DNA of 12,328 nucleotides from Flavobacteriales bacterium UBA3477 (GTDB lineage Bacteria > Bacteroidota > Bacteroidia > Flavobacteriales > Schleiferiaceae): contig DFQY01000032.1 of assembly GCA_002378005.1 (NCBI GenBank), positions 1 through 12,328 of the forward strand. The letters are read 5' to 3'. The position numbers and the translations under genes are program-made. Positions 1 to 6,812 of the stretch are shown piece after piece; position 1 is the first letter of the stretch, and the number at the start of each line of letters is the position of its first letter. The notes beneath the pieces are model-generated. The model did no database searches and was not told where the DNA came from. It worked only from the letters and a program-made list of their open reading frames with translations.

Positions 1-2367
1 CTTGATCTCTTCCTTGATCTCTGCACTCAACATGCCTTCCATGGCATCTTTCACCTCGTTGATCGCGTCGTAGATGATTGAGTACATACGAATCTCCACT
101 TCTTCCTTCTCTGCCAACTTACGGGCTTGTGCTGAAGGACGAACTTGGAACCCTACTACGATGGCATCAGATGCTGTCGCCAATAGGATATCGCTCTCGG
201 AGATTTGACCTACACCCTTGTGAATGATATTCACCTGAATCTCTTCTGTAGTCAATTTTTGCAATGAATCTGAAAGCGCTTCTACAGAACCGTCCACGTC
301 CCCTTTCAAGATGATGTTCAACTCCTTGAAGTCTCCCACCTGCAGACGACGACCAATCTCTTCGAGGGTCATCTTCTTCTGAGAACGTACACTTTGTTCA
401 CGCTGCAGCTGCAAACGCTTGGCTGCAATTTGCTTCGCTTCTTTCTCGTCGTCCATCACGATGAAACGATCACCAGAAGTTGGTGCTCCGTCCAAACCAA
501 GTAGGTTTACTGGCGCTGACGGACCTGCGACTTTGATGCGATTGCCACGCTCGTCGAGCATCGCTTTCACTTTACCGCTGTACTGTCCTGCCAATACGTA
601 ATCTCCCACTTTCATAGTACCAGATTGGATCAATGCCGTACACATATATCCGCGTCCTTTATCCAAAGAGGCTTCTACTACAGTACCGCTGGCGTTCTTG
701 TCTGGGTTGGCTTTTAAATCCAATATTTCCGCTTCCAACAATACTTTGTCGAGCAGTTCTTCTACGTTCAAACCTGTTTTCGCAGAGATATCCATGGACT
801 GAATCTGTCCGCCCCAATCTTCGACAAGCAAGTTTAATTGGGCCAATTGCTCTTTAATCTTGTCCGGATTAGCCACCTCACGGTCCACCTTGTTGATGGC
901 AAATACGATAGGTACACCTGCCGCTTGTGCGTGAGAAATAGCCTCCTTCGTTTGTGGCATCACAGCATCATCCGCCGCCACAACAATAATGGCAATATCC
1001 GTTACCTGAGCACCACGAGCACGCATAGCCGTAAAGGCTTCGTGACCCGGTGTATCCAAGAACGTAATGGTTTGACCCGTATGAACCTGAACACTGTATG
1101 CACCTATGTGCTGGGTAATCCCCCCGGCCTCACCAGCAATGACGTTCGCCTTGCGGATATAATCCAACAAAGACGTCTTACCGTGGTCAACGTGTCCCAT
1201 CACCGTTACAATCGGTGAACGTGGTTTCAAATCTTCTTCTTTATCCTCTTCTTCTTGGAAGGTTTCTGTCACCTCCTCATCGACGAAGTTGACACTAAAG
1301 CCAAATTCTTCCGCTACCATTTCAAGCATCTCGGCATCCAAGCGTTGGTTCATGGTCACCATGACCCCAACACCCATCAAAGAACCAATCACGTCGTTGA
1401 CGCTCACTTCCATCATGTTGGCGAGCTCAGTAACGGTTACGAATTCTGTAACTTTCAATACTTTGCTTTCTTCAGCCGCTTGCATATCTGCGAGCTCCTC
1501 TTTTTCTCGGCGCTCAGCACGCTTATCACGACGGATTTTTGCTCCCTTGTTCTTCTTAGCCGAAGTAAGCTTTTCAAGAGTTTCTTTGATTTGCTTTTGG
1601 ATTTCTTCGTCTGACAATTCCTGCTTTTCAACTACAGGTTGGTCGCGACGTCCTTTTCCTTTGCCTTTATTTTGGCCTTGATTACCTCGTGCATCGCGCG
1701 CTTGTGGATCTGCTTGAGCTTGAGTAGCACCGCCCGGTCCCTGCTTTTTGATGCGTACACGCTTCTTCTTTTCGTCTTTAGGCTTTTCTACAGGTAGCTC
1801 AATCTTCTGACCAGTAAACTTTGGGCCGTCGATCTTCACGTACTTCGTTCTGAACTCGGTTTCCGGTGTAGCCTCTTCTTTCTCAGGAGCAGGGGCTTGA
1901 GGCTTTTGCGCCTCTGTAGGCTTGCCACCAGATTTCTTAGGAGCCTCAACTGGCACCTTTTCTTCCTTGGCTTTTGGCGCCTCTTTTTTCTTAGGCTTGG
2001 CAACTTCAAGTTCGATTTTCCCGAGGACTTTAGGCCCATTGGTTTCCTCTTTTGAAGCTTCTTCTGCCTTTGCCGCAGGAGCTTCTTCCTTCACCGGCTC
2101 CGGAGTTGGCGCTGGAGCTGGGGCCTCATCGGTTCCACCTCGAAGAAGATCCTTTTCTTCCTTCACCTGGGCGCTAACGGCCTCGGAACGCTTTTTACGA
2201 GCAAGATCATCCGCGAATGCCGTCATCAAAACCTCGTACTGTTCGTCCGTGATTTTGTGGTTACGGTTGTTTGGAATTTCATGGCCGTGTTTGGCCAATT
2301 CCTCTACCGCCCGGTCTAAGGAGATGTTTAGCTCTTTTGTTGCTTTACTTAATCTGACGCTACTCAT
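1..2367 (-). CDS. infB: Translation initiation factor IF-2 (C-terminus cut by the window edge)
   Basis: IF-2 is a GTPase that brings initiator fMet-tRNA to the 30S ribosomal subunit and promotes 50S joining. The frame is open from the ATG at 2367 to base 1, giving 789 codons with no stop. An IF2_N helix domain (about 1-50) is followed by a long Lys/Glu/Pro/Ala-rich linker (about 55-300) and a second IF2_N-like domain (about 305-375). The G domain comes next: GHVDHGKT at 391-398, GGITQHIGAY just after it, DTPGH at 438-442, NKVD at 492-495 and SAKTG at 528-532. Domains II and III follow, and the window ends near the start of domain IV. About 100 residues are probably missing, which would make the protein about 890 aa. 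The start lies 21 bp after the nusA stop, so it belongs to the rimP-nusA-infB operon. Identity is certain; only the 3' end is unseen. Confidence 0.98.
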   Translation of the reverse strand, partial: MSSVRLSKATKELNISLDRAVEELAKHGHEIPNNRNHKITDEQYEVLMTAFADDLARKKRSEAVSAQVKEEKDLLRGGTDEAPAPAPTPEPVKEEAPAAKAEEASKEETNGPKVLGKIELEVAKPKKKEAPKAKEEKVPVEAPKKSGGKPTEAQKPQAPAPEKEEATPETEFRTKYVKIDGPKFTGQKIELPVEKPKDEKKKRVRIKKQGPGGATQAQADPQARDARGNQGQNKGKGKGRRDQPVVEKQELSDEEIQKQIKETLEKLTSAKKNKGAKIRRDKRAERREKEELADMQAAEESKVLKVTEFVTVTELANMMEVSVNDVIGSLMGVGVMVTMNQRLDAEMLEMVAEEFGFSVNFVDEEVTETFQEEEDKEEDLKPRSPIVTVMGHVDHGKTSLLDYIRKANVIAGEAGGITQHIGAYSVQVHTGQTITFLDTPGHEAFTAMRARGAQVTDIAIIVVAADDAVMPQTKEAISHAQAAGVPIVFAINKVDREVANPDKIKEQLAQLNLLVEDWGGQIQSMDISAKTGLNVEELLDKVLLEAEILDLKANPDKNASGTVVEASLDKGRGYMCTALIQSGTMKVGDYVLAGQYSGKVKAMLDERGNRIKVAGPSAPVNLLGLDGAPTSGDRFIVMDDEKEAKQIAAKRLQLQREQSVRSQKKMTLEEIGRRLQVGDFKELNIILKGDVDGSVEALSDSLQKLTTEEIQVNIIHKGVGQISESDILLATASDAIVVGFQVRPSAQARKLAEKEEVEIRMYSIIYDAINEVKDAMEGMLSAEIKEEIK

Positions 2368-2388
2368 AGAGTGTCTTTAGGTATATTC

Positions 2389-3636
2389 TTATTCTTCGCC
2401 CTCGAATTCTTGTGAAAGGACTTTGATGACGTGGTCTGCAGTTTCTTCCTCTAAGTCAGCACGAGAGATCAAATCCTCACGGCTCAACTTCAAGACGCTC
2501 TTTGCAGTATCACATCCAATTTTCTTCAATTCATCCAAGACCCATCCTTCGATTTCATCGCTGAACTGATCTAGTTCGATATCGTCTTCAATTTCAATGT
2601 CGTCGCGGTAAACGTCAATTTCCATATCGACTAGCTTACTCGCCAAACGAATGTTCGTGCCTCCACGACCAATGGCCAAGCTCACTTGGTCAGGTGCCAA
2701 AAAAGCTTCTACACGACGTGTATCCTCATCGATGTTCAATGAAGTTACCTTCGCAGGGCTCAAGGCACGTTGGATGTAGAGTTGTAGATTGTTGGTGTAG
2801 TTGATCACATCAATATTCTCATTGCGCAATTCACGAACGATGCTGTGAATACGTGACCCTTTCATACCGACACAAGCACCTACTGGATCGATGCGGTCAT
2901 CGTAAGACTCTACTGCTACTTTTGCTTTCTCACCAGGGATACGTACCACACCTTTGATGGTGATTAATCCGTCGTATACCTCTGGGATTTCTTGCTCGAA
3001 CAACTTCGCCAAGAATCGCTCATCTGTACGTGACATAATCACAACCGGTTTAGTTCCGCGGAACACTACTTCCTTCACTACCGCACGGATGGGATCTCCT
3101 TTGCGGAAGAACTCGCGCTCGCCGATCATCTGGTCTTTCGGTAGGATCAATTCATTTCCTTCATCATCGTAAACGATAACCTCGCGATGACGAACGTGGT
3201 GTACCTCACCTGTGATGATCTCACCTTCCAAATCTTTGTAGCGCTTGAAAAGTTCCGAGCTATCATGCTCTTGAATTCGGCTCACCAAGTTTTGACGAAA
3301 GGCCAAAATGAAACGACGACCTAGATCGATCAACTTCACTTCTTCCGAAACTTCTTCACCCACTTCGTAATCTGGCTCGATTTTCAAGGCAGCACTGAGT
3401 TCAATTTCCATGTTCTCATCTTCTACCTCTCCATCTTGAACAACCGTACGGTTACGCCAAATCTCTAAATCCCCTTTATCCGGGTTGACAATGACATCAA
3501 AATTCTCATCAGTCTCATACTTCTTACGAAGTTGGTTACGGAAGGCCTCTTCAATAAAGGCCATCAACGTTACTCTGTCGATATTTTTCTCCTCTTTAAA
3601 CGCGAGGAAGCTTTCAATAATCGCCTGGTTTTCCAT
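2389..3636 (-). CDS. nusA: Transcription termination/antitermination factor NusA
   Basis: NusA binds RNA polymerase and nascent RNA and modulates pausing, intrinsic termination and antitermination. The 415-residue product has the usual order: an N-terminal RNAP-binding domain (about 1-130), an S1 domain (about 136-202), KH1 with the hallmark DPVGACVGMKGSRI (250-263), and KH2 with SLAIGRGGTNIR (319-330). The acidic tail (about 345-415) contains one helical segment, EGWVLDELKKIG (363-374), that resembles a helix-hairpin-helix or degenerate acidic-repeat unit. It lacks the two full C-terminal acidic repeats of the longer enterobacterial protein, and about 410-415 aa is usual for Bacteroidota. 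It lies 24 bp downstream of rimP and 21 bp upstream of infB, in the classical conserved operon. It may also act on the hairpin in the leader of its own operon, which is inference. Confidence 0.98.
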   Translation of the reverse strand: MENQAIIESFLAFKEEKNIDRVTLMAFIEEAFRNQLRKKYETDENFDVIVNPDKGDLEIWRNRTVVQDGEVEDENMEIELSAALKIEPDYEVGEEVSEEVKLIDLGRRFILAFRQNLVSRIQEHDSSELFKRYKDLEGEIITGEVHHVRHREVIVYDDEGNELILPKDQMIGEREFFRKGDPIRAVVKEVVFRGTKPVVIMSRTDERFLAKLFEQEIPEVYDGLITIKGVVRIPGEKAKVAVESYDDRIDPVGACVGMKGSRIHSIVRELRNENIDVINYTNNLQLYIQRALSPAKVTSLNIDEDTRRVEAFLAPDQVSLAIGRGGTNIRLASKLVDMEIDVYRDDIEIEDDIELDQFSDEIEGWVLDELKKIGCDTAKSVLKLSREDLISRADLEEETADHVIKVLSQEFEGEE

Positions 3637-3660
3637 TGTATATCCTAGTAATAATAAGGT

Positions 3661-4101
3661 CTATTTAAACTTGATCCCCACTTTAGCCTCAGTAATGTCC
3701 GCAAAGGCGATTGTCACAGCTGTGGCAGGGTCTTTTTTCTTTTTTCCCGGGATGCTTAAAGTGATGTCCTCTTCCGTTACCTCTACCAAATCTCCTTCGG
3801 CTTGGCGGTCATGGAATTTCACTTTTAACGTGCGTCCCACATTCTTTTTGTACTGGCGCCAAATCTTGAGCGGATTGTTCAAATCCGGGCTACTCACGGT
3901 TAAATTGAAATCTTCCACATCTCGGTCTAATTCCGATTCGATCCTACGATTGATCATTTTAATCTGATCGATCGACAATCCTGTGTCGGCATCGGCATAC
4001 ACTACAATCACATTATTAGGCTTGAGCTCCACATCCACCAAAAAGGCGTCGTTTGCTTCTGTGGCCGCTAGTGCGATTTCTTCAATTTTGTGCTGATCCA
4101 T
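3661..4101 (-). CDS. rimP: Ribosome maturation factor RimP
   Basis: RimP is a cytoplasmic protein needed for late maturation of the 30S ribosomal subunit. The 146-aa product has the two-domain RimP layout. The N-terminal alpha/beta domain (about 1-75) ends in the family block LTVSSPDLNNPLK (67-79). The C-terminal SH3-like beta barrel (about 83-146) includes NVGRTLKVKF and a run of lysines at 120-123. The family usually has SPGL where this protein has SPDL at 71-74, so a normally Gly position is Asp. It is the first gene of the rimP-nusA-infB operon. The ATG at 4101 is about 15 bases downstream of a strong hairpin and about 60 bases downstream of a consensus promoter. Unlike the E. coli operon, no tRNA gene (metY) lies upstream. 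The product is short and divergent, but gene order makes the call firm. Confidence 0.95.
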   Translation of the reverse strand: MDQHKIEEIALAATEANDAFLVDVELKPNNVIVVYADADTGLSIDQIKMINRRIESELDRDVEDFNLTVSSPDLNNPLKIWRQYKKNVGRTLKVKFHDRQAEGDLVEVTEEDITLSIPGKKKKDPATAVTIAFADITEAKVGIKFK

Positions 4102-4115
4102 GAGTGGTATTCAAT

Positions 4116-4142
4116 AAAAGAGGGGCCCGAAGCCCCCCTTTT
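4116..4142 (-). terminator. Terminator-like hairpin in the rimP leader (possible attenuator)
   Basis: On the minus strand an 11-bp stem (4142-4132 with 4126-4116, one G-U pair, otherwise complete) encloses a five-base loop TTCGG. The core is G6C paired with GCCCCTC, flanked by AAAA and TTTT. The four Ts lie in the outer stem, so the structure looks like an intrinsic terminator in both directions. It sits downstream of the rimP promoter and about 15 bases before the rimP ATG. It therefore cannot be an ordinary end-of-gene terminator for any gene seen here. It could attenuate the operon, protect the mRNA 5' end, or block antisense transcripts leaving the operon. Confidence 0.7.
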
Positions 4143-4161
4143 GCAGTCCAAAAAGTTTCTG

Positions 4162-4189
4162 CAAATATAGGTAATAATTTAATTAACAA
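4162..4189 (-). promoter_or_regulatory. Consensus Bacteroidota sigma-A promoter for rimP-nusA-infB
   Basis: Read on the minus strand, TTG (4189-4187) is followed by a 17-base A/T-rich spacer and then TATATTTG (4169-4162). This exactly matches the Bacteroidota -7 consensus TAnnTTTG, with the -33 TTG inside the accepted spacer range. Transcription would start near 4155, giving a leader of about 54 nt that includes the hairpin at 4116-4142. No other good promoter is seen between here and rimP. Confidence 0.75.
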
Positions 4190-4310
4190 CCCCTGTTCAT
4201 AAGGTATAACCGCGAAATAGGTCAAGAAAGGGAGGTTTTAAGAAAATTAGGCCCTTTAGCTTTAAAATACTAGGAATTAGTATCTTTCGCTCACGCTTAC
4301 ACACAACACC

Positions 4311-4991
4311 ATGGATCCATCCTACATTCGGATTCTCATCATCGACGATCAACCCATTGTCCGAAATGGCATTAAAACCATGCTGGAGAAGGGTGATTTT
4401 ACGGATATAAACTTCAGTATTACCGAGGCCAATACCAGTGCGGAGGCTAAGTATATGTTGCGGGCCGATGATTACGATCTGATTATCATTGATTACGAAC
4501 TCAGCGATATCGACGGGGCTACTTTGTGCCGTCAAATTCTTTCAGACTACCCACAACTCCGTGTGCTTACACTCTCCAATGCTAACAGTCCTGAAATTGC
4601 GCAAGAAATGCTCAAAGCTGGAGCGCGGGGTTATGTGCTAAAGACTATTGATGCCAAATCATTGGTACAAGCCATCTCCACTATTACCAAGGGGGGCTTA
4701 TTCTTTACCGAGCACTTGGCCAATGCGTTGATTGAGAAATGCATCTTAGGTAAGAACCTGATCAACATTGGGAAAGAGCACCCAGGCGTGGCCAAGCTCA
4801 GTAAGCGCGAAAAAGAAATTGTTGGAATGATCTGTGACCAATTAACCAATGATCAAATCGCCAAGCAGCTCTTCCTCTCAAAAAGAACTATTGATAACCA
4901 CCGCCAAAACATCCTCAACAAATTGGGAATGGTGAACACGGCTGGTTTGGTCAGATTTGCTGTCGAGCACGGCTTAGTCAACCGCGCGTAG
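4311..4991 (+). CDS. NarL/LuxR-family response regulator
   Basis: This is a two-component DNA-binding response regulator of 226 aa. The N-terminal receiver domain (about 5-123) has the acidic pocket D12-D13, the phospho-acceptor D61 in LIIIDYELSDIDG (57-69), a Thr/Ser switch position at T87 or S89, and the conserved lysine K111. After a short linker, the C-terminal LuxR-type helix-turn-helix (about 162-222) contains LSKREKEIVGMI, the recognition region FLSKRTIDNHRQNI and the tail NTAGLVRFAV. No histidine kinase is in the window, so partner and signal are unknown. It stands alone, divergent from rimP and ending in its own terminator. The ATG at 4311 fits the start of the receiver domain. The box TATCTTTC at 4281-4288 resembles a -7 element with one mismatch, but no clear -33 TTG accompanies it. 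The target genes cannot be told from sequence. Confidence 0.93.
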   Translation: MDPSYIRILIIDDQPIVRNGIKTMLEKGDFTDINFSITEANTSAEAKYMLRADDYDLIIIDYELSDIDGATLCRQILSDYPQLRVLTLSNANSPEIAQEMLKAGARGYVLKTIDAKSLVQAISTITKGGLFFTEHLANALIEKCILGKNLINIGKEHPGVAKLSKREKEIVGMICDQLTNDQIAKQLFLSKRTIDNHRQNILNKLGMVNTAGLVRFAVEHGLVNRA

Positions 4992-5011
4992 CGCGAAAAT
5001 TTTAACCACTA

Positions 5012-5047
5012 AAAGCCCCCGGCGCGGATGCGCCGGGGGCTTTGTTT
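5012..5047. terminator. Bidirectional intrinsic terminator between convergent genes
   Basis: A perfect 14-bp stem (5012-5025 with 5030-5043; GC-rich core GCCCCCGGCGC) closes a four-base GGAT loop and runs into TTTGTTTT. Reading from the other strand, the stem runs into CTTTTAG. It lies 20 bases after the response-regulator stop codon and about 20 bases after the stop of the minus-strand T9SS cargo gene, so it can serve both. Confidence 0.93.
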
Positions 5048-5064
5048 TATGGAGAATTTGCAGA

Positions 5065-6690
5065 TTACTCTACAACTACCTTCATGGTTTTTACATCGCC
5101 TTTACTGTTGGCAACATTAACGAAGTACAAACCGCTCAACATGTTATTGCGAACGAGTTCTACATCGCCTTGTACGTTGTCAAATCCAGCTACGACACGA
5201 CCTGTGATGTCCATTACACGTACAGTGAATAGGTCAGAAGTACCCAGAGCGATAGTCGCAGTTTCAGTCATCGGGTTAGGACGAACAGTTACGAAATCCA
5301 ACTCACCTTCTTCCAAACCTACGAATGAACAAGTACCGTAAGTGTGACGCAAAGTATCCGCTGAACCTGTACGAGCGAAGAAACGGTTGTAACCACCTAC
5401 ACCATTATCAACACCACAATCAGAAGTTACTGGCTCGTGGTTACCCGAGTTCATTGGATCGCCATTAGAGAAGCGGTATTCCATAGTTCCTGGACAGAAG
5501 CTAGGTACAGTCGCGATGTACTGACCCGCAGTGGTGTGAGGAACCATAGTGATAGCGTTTTGCTCCCACTGAGTGAAGTTTCCGATCAAGTAGATGGTAT
5601 CTGCAGGAGTGTAAGACGCTTGAGTAAAGTCAACGATGAACGTTACATCAGCTGTTGCTGGAACTGAAGGACAAGGTCCGTAAGTGTCGTTACCGAAACA
5701 ACGTGTTGCCACAATTGAATCTGAACTTACAGTAATCACCTTGTTACCGCCACCTTCCCAGTTGGTGTTTCCGTTTTCATGGTAGCGAGCTTTGAACGTG
5801 AAATCACCTGAATCTACATCGTAGTAAGTGATAGACCACACTCCGTCACCATCAGGATCAGACATGGTCTCGCCGCCCCAACCGTTGATAGGACCCGCCA
5901 ACGATACTGAATCTAAAGTACCACAAGCCGCGATTGAGCTAACATCAACATTTACAGTGATGTCGTACGTAGGCAAAACAGTACAAGGACCACACTGGCT
6001 GTAACATACTTCATAGATACCGCTTACAGAATCCGTGTAGTAACGGTTGTCGCCTTGGCTGATACCCGCACTTGAAGCTTGACAAGCTGAAGGAACCGTT
6101 TCAACAGCGCTCCATCCGTTACCGTTCAAGAATTTGAAGTACACAGAATCAGTCTTGTTTACGTACGCGATGTAACGGTGTACACCATCGAAGTTTACAA
6201 GTTGTGATTTTGAAGGATCCCAACCTTGGAAGTTCCCCGCAACGTGTGCAGAATCTGCACTTACTGTTTGAAGTGCGTAATCCACTTTGAATTGGATGGC
6301 TTTCTGTCCAGCAGGAGCTGCACCGGCAAACATTACTGCAGGAAGAGTAGTGTCTTGAGAGATCACTGCCCAGCGGTTGTTGTTTCCGTTCGTACCAACT
6401 TGGATAGGTGCAGGAACGCTCTCGTCGTCACCCCATGCATTACCGTTGATGAATTTGTACTCCAATTGTCCCGCAGGAACAGAAACTGTCACAGAGTATA
6501 CCGAAGTAGACCCTACCTGAGACATTGAGGTTGTACTAGGAGACCAGCTCTGGAAAGAACCGGCAACATGCACACCGTTAGAGCTCGCTGCAGTCGACCC
6601 TAGGTCTACCTGGAACGTAACGCTGTGGTTTTGTGCAAATGCTGCTACACCGAAGCATAAAGCAGCTGCAATTGCGTAAAGTTTTTTCAT
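5065..6690 (-). CDS. Secreted T9SS cargo protein with four tandem carbohydrate-binding-like modules
   Basis: The 541-aa product begins with a signal peptide, MKKLYAIAAALCFGVAAFAQ. Four beta-sandwich modules follow, at about 22-95, 131-202, 242-332 and 348-422. Modules 1, 2 and 4 share the pattern VTFxVD...HVAGSFQSW...Y.A.V...EYKFxNGxxW..xExVP; module 3 is more divergent (SLAGPINGWGG). This pattern resembles the AMPK-glycogen-binding/CBM20-48 E-set fold. The last ~75 residues form a T9SS type A sorting domain: VRPNPMTETATI (469-480), VMDITGRVV (492-500) and a final LSGLYFVNV...TMKVVVE. The protein is therefore probably exported and anchored on the cell surface. No catalytic domain is visible. 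Cysteines at 229/233/236 and 331/340 may form disulfides between modules. It is divergent from an exported GH13 enzyme, so alpha-glucan binding is a reasonable but unproven role. Confidence 0.9.
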   Translation of the reverse strand: MKKLYAIAAALCFGVAAFAQNHSVTFQVDLGSTAASSNGVHVAGSFQSWSPSTTSMSQVGSTSVYSVTVSVPAGQLEYKFINGNAWGDDESVPAPIQVGTNGNNNRWAVISQDTTLPAVMFAGAAPAGQKAIQFKVDYALQTVSADSAHVAGNFQGWDPSKSQLVNFDGVHRYIAYVNKTDSVYFKFLNGNGWSAVETVPSACQASSAGISQGDNRYYTDSVSGIYEVCYSQCGPCTVLPTYDITVNVDVSSIAACGTLDSVSLAGPINGWGGETMSDPDGDGVWSITYYDVDSGDFTFKARYHENGNTNWEGGGNKVITVSSDSIVATRCFGNDTYGPCPSVPATADVTFIVDFTQASYTPADTIYLIGNFTQWEQNAITMVPHTTAGQYIATVPSFCPGTMEYRFSNGDPMNSGNHEPVTSDCGVDNGVGGYNRFFARTGSADTLRHTYGTCSFVGLEEGELDFVTVRPNPMTETATIALGTSDLFTVRVMDITGRVVAGFDNVQGDVELVRNNMLSGLYFVNVANSKGDVKTMKVVVE

Positions 6691-6812
6691 AGTATATGAG
6701 ATTGGTTAGTATTTAGTGTACGCAGTACCTTTCAAATTTAAGACTTGTTCAACGAGGAAGAGTGGCCAATTCTATCGGTTTTTAACCATATTATTGCATA
6801 ATCACGCACGAA
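6691..6812. promoter_or_regulatory. Divergent intergenic control region between the T9SS cargo gene and the GH13 gene
   Basis: These 122 bases separate two divergent start codons, so both promoters must lie here or inside the opposing gene. The minus-strand TAAATTTG box is at 6733-6740. For the plus strand, TATTATTG at 6789-6796 is a one-mismatch -7 candidate, only 16 bases before the GH13 ATG. I see no clear inverted repeat that would mark an operator, though the AraC-family protein encoded next door is the natural candidate to bind here. Confidence 0.5.
6733..6740 (-). promoter_or_regulatory. Probable -7 promoter element for the T9SS cargo gene
   Basis: On the minus strand TAAATTTG exactly fits the Bacteroidota -7 consensus TAnnTTTG, 42 bases before the start codon. 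There is no TTG at the best distance: one lies 9 bases upstream and another 26 bases upstream. The -33 element is thus weak or absent, and activator dependence is possible. Confidence 0.45.

Noticed and set aside
1255..1681. Two overlapping plus-strand ORFs of 119 and 130 aa
   Set aside because: Both are antisense to the infB linker and second N-terminal domain and are low-complexity shadows.
1922..2380. A 152-aa plus-strand ORF opposite the start of infB
   Set aside because: It is the antisense of the Lys/Glu/Ala-rich IF-2 linker, with a Ser/Ala/Phe-rich composition, no recognisable domain and no promoter. The minus-strand frame is clearly infB.
4281..4288. TATCTTTC as a promoter for the response regulator
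   Set aside because: It has one mismatch to the -7 consensus and no TTG at the right distance, so it is mentioned in the gene entry but not called as a feature.
4102..4310. A tRNA gene upstream of rimP, as metY in E. coli
   Set aside because: No cloverleaf-sized inverted repeat set or CCA end is present; the only strong structure is the short G/C hairpin.
4197..4535. A 112-aa minus-strand ORF upstream of rimP
   Set aside because: Most of it is antisense to the response-regulator receiver domain; the translation shows no family features and its end overlaps the rimP promoter region.
5100..6690. Nucleotide-level direct repeats in the four-module gene
   Set aside because: The modules are similar at the protein level only; I see no long near-identical DNA repeats that would suggest recent duplication or recombination.
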